A DNA stretch of 64,000 bases from Alphaproteobacteria bacterium (GTDB lineage Bacteria; Pseudomonadota; Alphaproteobacteria; Rhizobiales; Hyphomicrobiaceae), in contig JAGVSR010000064.1 of NCBI GenBank assembly GCA_019137195.1, positions 47,624 through 111,623 of the forward strand, read 5' to 3'. Position numbers and translations under genes: made by a program. This document shows, piece by piece, positions 60,414 through 64,000 of the stretch (positions within the stretch are counted from its first letter, which is position 1; each line of letters opens with the position of its first letter). Under the pieces are notes generated by a model. It had not been told where the DNA came from and made no database searches. It was given only the letters and a program-made list of their open reading frames with translations.

Positions 60414-62057
60414 TTATTCGACGATGAAGCCGTAGTCGCCCTTGAGATCGCCGACCGGTGCCTCGCCGCCCGAGCCGTAGATCCGGTTCAGGTGACCCAT
60501 GAAGTTGGCCTTCATGTCGGACGCCTCGGTGAGTCCGTCGAGCGGTCGCGCAAGGTTGCGGACCGATGTCGGCTTGACGAGAAGCGGGGTCACGATGATG
60601 ACGAGCTCGGTCTCCTGCTTGATGAAGTCGCGACTGCGGAACAGAGTGCCGAGGATCGGAAGGTCCTTGAGGCCCGGGAACCCGTCGATGTTCTGGCGAA
60701 CGTCGTCGGCGATCAGGCCGGCCAGGGCGAGTGACCCGCCCGAGGGCAGCTCGACCGTCGATCGCGCCGTGCGCTTCTTCAGCGCCGGAATGGTGAGATC
60801 GCGAAGGGTGACGGCGCCGTTGTTGGTGAGCTCGGACACCTCGGTCTCGATCTTGAGGCTGATGCGTCCTTCGGACATCACGATCGGGGTGAAGGCAACA
60901 CCGACACCGAATTCTTTGTACTGGATCGAGATCTGACCCATGCTGTCGATGATGGGAATCGGGTACTCGCCGCCGGCCAGGAACTTGGCCGCCTCGCCCG
61001 AGACCGCGGTCAGGTTGGGCTCGGCGAGCGTGCGCAGAAGTCCGTTGCGCTCGAGCGCGCGCAGCGTCTTGGTGACCTGAGACCCGCCGAAGCTGTAGTC
61101 CGTGGTCACGCCCGAGTTGCCGAACGTGTTCGTATCCGGACCGGCATTCCAGCTGCAGAGCACTCCGGCGGTCGTGCAGGGCGCGCTGGCAGCGCCAGCT
61201 GCGGCTGCCGTGCCGATAGCCGGGGTGGCAAGGGTGCCGAGGCCGGCCGCGGCCGTGAGCGGCAGCGCGTTCTCGGTGAGGATCGACGTAGAGAAGTTGC
61301 TGGCGTTGATTTGGGCGCCAAGGTTGATGCCGAACTGTTTCAGGAGCGTGCGCTGGACCTCGGCCACGACGACCTTGAGCATCACCTGCTCTTCGCCCTC
61401 GACAGAGAGCATGTTGATGACGAGCTCGCTCTCCTCCTTCTTGTCCGCGTCCTTGATGGCGACGCCGAGGGCATCGCCGGCCACCTTGGATTCGAACTTG
61501 ACGGTGACGAACTGCTTGGCGAGCGATGTGGCGCGGTTGCTATCCACCGGGCTCCGTACGGTGCCGGTCAGGACCGCGGTGCCGTTCATCATCTCGACCT
61601 TGATGTTCGAGCCGGGGATGAGCCGGGCGAGGAGGGACTCGAGCCCGGACGTCTCGCGCTCCACGAAGATCTCGAGGGTGGCGAACTGCTCGCCGTTCTC
61701 GTCGAAGATGAAGGCGTTCGATTCGCCGAAGCGGCGGGCGAGCAGGAAGATGCGGTTCGAGCTCTGGACAACGGCATCGACGGCCTGCGGGTTCGACACC
61801 ATGACGTCGCGTGCGGGGCGGGGCAGCTCGACGAGCGTCGACTTGCCGAGTCCGATGTGGACCGTGCGCTGCTTGCCGGCGTCGGCTTCCGTCAGCCGAA
61901 CGAGCGACGTGTGATGTCCGTCCTCGGGCTGGGACGCGGCTGCGATGGGATCTTTTGCGCTCGCGGGGCCGACGCCCAGTCCGAGCAGCCAGCTTCCGGC
62001 GAGGAGAGCCGCGCCGGCCAGGGACGCGCCCCAGGGCTTCGAAACGATCGTTCGCAT
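60414..62057 (-). CDS. cpaC: Secretin CpaC/RcpA of the Tad pilus
   Basis: Outer-membrane pore of the pilus. The 547-residue protein has a signal peptide (ALLAGSWLLGLGVGPASA), a BON-like N-terminal domain with RPARDVMVSNPQAVDAVVQ, the RcpA region (LLARRFGESNAFIFDENGEQ), and the C-terminal secretin domain with AEPNLTAVSGEAAKFLAGGE and VELPSGGSLALAGLI, ELVIIVTPLLVKP. An Ala/Gly-rich, Cys-containing insert is near residues 260-320 (ASAPCTTAGVLCSW). Confidence 0.96.
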   Translation of the reverse strand: MRTIVSKPWGASLAGAALLAGSWLLGLGVGPASAKDPIAAASQPEDGHHTSLVRLTEADAGKQRTVHIGLGKSTLVELPRPARDVMVSNPQAVDAVVQSSNRIFLLARRFGESNAFIFDENGEQFATLEIFVERETSGLESLLARLIPGSNIKVEMMNGTAVLTGTVRSPVDSNRATSLAKQFVTVKFESKVAGDALGVAIKDADKKEESELVINMLSVEGEEQVMLKVVVAEVQRTLLKQFGINLGAQINASNFSTSILTENALPLTAAAGLGTLATPAIGTAAAAGAASAPCTTAGVLCSWNAGPDTNTFGNSGVTTDYSFGGSQVTKTLRALERNGLLRTLAEPNLTAVSGEAAKFLAGGEYPIPIIDSMGQISIQYKEFGVGVAFTPIVMSEGRISLKIETEVSELTNNGAVTLRDLTIPALKKRTARSTVELPSGGSLALAGLIADDVRQNIDGFPGLKDLPILGTLFRSRDFIKQETELVIIVTPLLVKPTSVRNLARPLDGLTEASDMKANFMGHLNRIYGSGGEAPVGDLKGDYGFIVE

Positions 62058-62096
62058 GGGTCGATAGCCTTTTGACGTACTACGATTTTGTGGAAC

Positions 62097-62903
62097 TCAG
62101 TTCACGCCGTACGCACGCGACTTGACGCCATAACGCAATAACTTCACTGCACTGCCGCTGGTGGGCTTGGTCAGAGCCTCGCCGCCGGTCGGTCCTTCCA
62201 TGTTGTCCTTCTCCGCGATGGAGCGGAGCGAAAGGCTGATCTCGCCCATGGAGTTGGCGAGGGCGAGCTGCTCGGCCTGACGCGGCGTCAGCTCGAGCGT
62301 CGCGGTCGAGCCCGAGGCATCGGCGGTCTTCTTGCCTTCCTTGGTCTCGATCTGTTGGCCGACGGCGAGCACGCGCACGTTCTGGAACAGGGTGTCGCTG
62401 ACGAACTCCTCCTGGCCGGCGCGCGAGCGCATGCGCCGGGTCAGGATGACGTCGACGCGGTCGTTGGGAAGGATCAGTCGGCCGACGGCGGTCTTGTCCT
62501 CGATCTTTGTCGAGACGGCGCGCATCCCTTCAGGCAGGATGGCGGCAAGCACGCCGCCTTGGCCGGCCTTGATCAGCTTCATCGAGGTGATCGGCTCGCC
62601 GGCCATGATCGGGGCACGGGCAATGGTGCCGGAGTAGTCGGAGCTTGCGGTGGGGTTCGACGTTCTCGTCAGGAAGCCCGGAGTGACGGCCTCCTTGGGC
62701 CAGGCCTGCCAGCGGAACTCCTTCTCGGTCGCGATCTGGCCGAGGCCGATGTCGGTCCTGGCGACGAGCACATCCTCCTTGTCGACCAGCACCTCCTGCG
62801 TCTGAACCTCGACGGGCTTGTTGACCAGTCCCTGCAGCAGGAAGAACGCAGTGACGCCGGCGATGCCGGCGATGGAGATACCGATCAGCTGGGCTTTCTT
62901 CAT
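62097..62903 (-). CDS. cpaB: Pilus assembly protein CpaB/RcpC
   Basis: Periplasmic SAF-domain protein that assists the secretin. The 268-residue protein has an N-terminal anchor (GISIAGIAGVTAFFLLQG), an SAF region (VLVARTDIGLGQIATEKEFR, PGFLTR, GEPITSMKL) and a C-terminal part (PEGMRAVSTKIEDKTAVGRL, DRVDVILTRRM). It is separated by 39 bp from cpaC and by about 150 bp from cpaA. Confidence 0.95.
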   Translation of the reverse strand: MKKAQLIGISIAGIAGVTAFFLLQGLVNKPVEVQTQEVLVDKEDVLVARTDIGLGQIATEKEFRWQAWPKEAVTPGFLTRTSNPTASSDYSGTIARAPIMAGEPITSMKLIKAGQGGVLAAILPEGMRAVSTKIEDKTAVGRLILPNDRVDVILTRRMRSRAGQEEFVSDTLFQNVRVLAVGQQIETKEGKKTADASGSTATLELTPRQAEQLALANSMGEISLSLRSIAEKDNMEGPTGGEALTKPTSGSAVKLLRYGVKSRAYGVN

Positions 62904-63054
62904 TGCACGCCATGTCCCTTTGGTGCGAGAGCGAGCGCATCACTCTCGAACCCGATCTTGGGGGACAAACGTCAATGCAAGGTTAACCCGTGTCGTAAAT
63001 CGGACAGCCCGGAGCAACCAGGTGGATCGATTTCGCAATATCCTCGACGAGAGA

Positions 63055-63552
63055 TCAGCCGGAAAAGGCCTGGAACCAGTGCGTCTGGGGGTAGACCCAG
63101 AGGGCCCCCGCCGCGATGGCGAGGCCATAGGGAATGCCGCCGCCCTCGCGATGCAGGCGCTGGGCCCACTCGGGCCCGGCGGGCAGTGCGGGCTGCCAGC
63201 GATAGGCGAGCACGAGGGCAGAGAGTGCGCCGCCGGCGATCGACACATAGAGAAGGAAGGGCAGCAGGTGGTCGAAGCCGACCCAAAGGGCCGCGACGGA
63301 GAGGAGCTTTGCGTCGCCGCCACCGACGAGGTTGAAGGCGAACATGCCGATCGAGACCGCCAGCACGATGGCGAATGCGGCGAGGTGCATGCCGAAGGCT
63401 TCGAGGGAGAGGCCGGACAGCGGTGCCAGCACCAGAAATGCACCGAGGAGGGCAGCAGAGATCCGGTTGGGGATCTTCATGGTCAGAAGATCCATCAGCC
63501 CGGCAAACGCCATGGCGATGGGGAACACTACGAGCAACGGCAACTCGAGCAC
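63055..63552 (-). CDS. cpaA: Prepilin peptidase CpaA/TadV
   Basis: Aspartic protease that cleaves Flp prepilin. The 165-residue membrane protein has the two catalytic Asp motifs, DLLTMKIPNRISAALLG and FNLVGGGDAKLLSVAAL, in six helices. The ORF can be extended to a TTG at 63573, but a GTG at 63552 has the ribosome-binding site GAGGAG 7 nt upstream and is the better start. Confidence 0.93.
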   Translation of the reverse strand: MLELPLLVVFPIAMAFAGLMDLLTMKIPNRISAALLGAFLVLAPLSGLSLEAFGMHLAAFAIVLAVSIGMFAFNLVGGGDAKLLSVAALWVGFDHLLPFLLYVSIAGGALSALVLAYRWQPALPAGPEWAQRLHREGGGIPYGLAIAAGALWVYPQTHWFQAFSG

Positions 63553-63692
63553 GACTAACTCCTCGGAGGCCAAACGGGCGCCGGACTGACTGCACCGGAT
63601 AGTTGCGCAAGAAGGCTAATCAAGCCTTAACGTCAGGGGGCGGGGACCGCCCGGGCCCGCTCGATTCAGGCGGCCGAGAGGGCCGAGGCCTA

Positions 63693-63866
63693 TCAATTGG
63701 CAGCCGTGAACTGATTCGCGGTCCCGTAATAGGCACCCGTGATGCCGGTCTTGAGGTTGACGAGGCCAGCGATGATACCCACGCCGATGATCGCGGCGAT
63801 CAGAGCATACTCGATGGCGGTGGCGCCCGTCTCGTCGGCGAGAAAGCGATACAACCCTTTGACCAT
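63693..63866 (-). CDS. flp: Flp-type class IVb pilin
   Basis: Major subunit of the Tad pilus. The 57-residue precursor has a short leader, the cleavage site in DETGATAIEYALIAAIIGVG (after Gly, with Glu at +5 and Tyr at +6) and one hydrophobic helix. It ends TGAYYGTANQFTAAN. The ATG at 63866 has AGGTG upstream. It heads the Tad locus and, as in other alphaproteobacteria, should be the most highly expressed gene in it. Confidence 0.97.
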   Translation of the reverse strand: MVKGLYRFLADETGATAIEYALIAAIIGVGIIAGLVNLKTGITGAYYGTANQFTAAN

Positions 63867-63913
63867 GGCTCTGCACCTAACCTCGAATTGCACCCATCAA
63901 CATGATCGCCACC

Positions 63914-63942
63914 CTAGACTGGCTTCAGTTAACGGCGGTCAA
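63914..63942 (-). promoter_or_regulatory. Possible promoter of flp
   Basis: On the minus strand TTGACC (63937-63942) and GTCTAG (63914-63919) are separated by 17 bp, about 50 bp before the flp start, in the most AT-rich part of the region. The -10 element is weak. The bases beyond, to 64000, show no further gene. Confidence 0.35.
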
Positions 63943-64000
63943 AAATATCGAAGAAATTCGTCCGCGAGCCTGGAAATGCTCAAGATTTGGTTGCGTGTCG

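Noticed and set aside
58765..60435. A 556-codon plus-strand frame opposite cpaE and cpaD
   Set aside because: It is an antisense shadow; the minus-strand frames match CpaE and CpaD throughout.
1..64000. Search for CRISPR arrays, tRNA genes, rRNA, insertion sequences and prophage
   Set aside because: No regularly spaced direct repeats, no classical tRNA cloverleaf with anticodon, and no transposase, integrase or phage structural protein was found by reading the sequence. A tRNAscan-type search would be needed to exclude a missed tRNA.

Overview
The window is a GC-rich stretch of an alphaproteobacterial chromosome, most likely Hyphomicrobiales and possibly close to Hyphomicrobiaceae. The evidence is a circularly permuted (two-piece) tmRNA gene of the alphaproteobacterial type with an alpha-type SspB adaptor, the alphaproteobacterial DUF4175 protein, a ferritin-VIT1 fusion (MbfA), a cpaA-F/tad pilus locus, and a serine-glyoxylate aminotransferase like that of serine-cycle methylotrophs. 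The genus assignment is inference. I see no phage, transposase, integrase, CRISPR array, rRNA or classical tRNA gene; the window reads as core chromosome with some accessory genes.

Layout. 1-0.9 kb: a universal-stress-like protein. 1.4-7.6 kb: a 2,044-residue RTX protein with an N-terminal seven-repeat propeller, on the minus strand, with no type I exporter in view. 8.3-15.1 kb: mutM, a small membrane protein, typA, a lytic transglycosylase, two unknown membrane proteins and polyphosphate kinase 2. 15.4-21.7 kb: an uncharacterised pair (906-residue membrane/coiled-coil protein and a 202-residue soluble protein), then DUF4175. 21.9-24.5 kb: rplY, pth and a membrane protein. 24.8-30.6 kb: a phytoene-dehydrogenase-like oxidoreductase, an OmpA-family protein, ychF, a DUF3297 protein and a class II aldolase. 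30.7-38.6 kb: an acetyltransferase, serine-glyoxylate aminotransferase, an amidase, small membrane proteins, a fucose-permease-type sugar transporter and an alpha/beta hydrolase.

38.9-45.9 kb, nearly all minus strand: an LEA-like helical protein, bacterioferritin with its Bfd-like [2Fe-2S] partner, a protein with a degenerate J-like tail, an esterase, thymidylate synthase and two CPBP membrane proteases. 46.0-47.1 kb: permuted tmRNA followed by sspB, so the trans-translation tag and an adaptor that delivers tagged proteins to ClpXP sit side by side. 47.3-50.9 kb: nadA-nadB-nadC, aspartate to nicotinate mononucleotide, preceded by two palindromes that look like operators. 51.0-54.4 kb: a SLATT-like four-helix membrane protein, MbfA and a sterol-desaturase-family enzyme. 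54.8-63.9 kb, minus strand: a tight Tad/Cpa pilus locus, flp-cpaA-cpaB-cpaC-cpaD-cpaE-cpaF-tadB-tadC, ending at a perfect 30-bp palindrome that is probably its terminator.

Smaller structure includes a dispersed C-rich/G-rich palindromic repeat seen at several gene borders and apparently once inside a gene (the amidase), GCCCGGCC/GGCCGGGC hairpins, a long REP-like hairpin between rplY and pth, and several intrinsic terminators.
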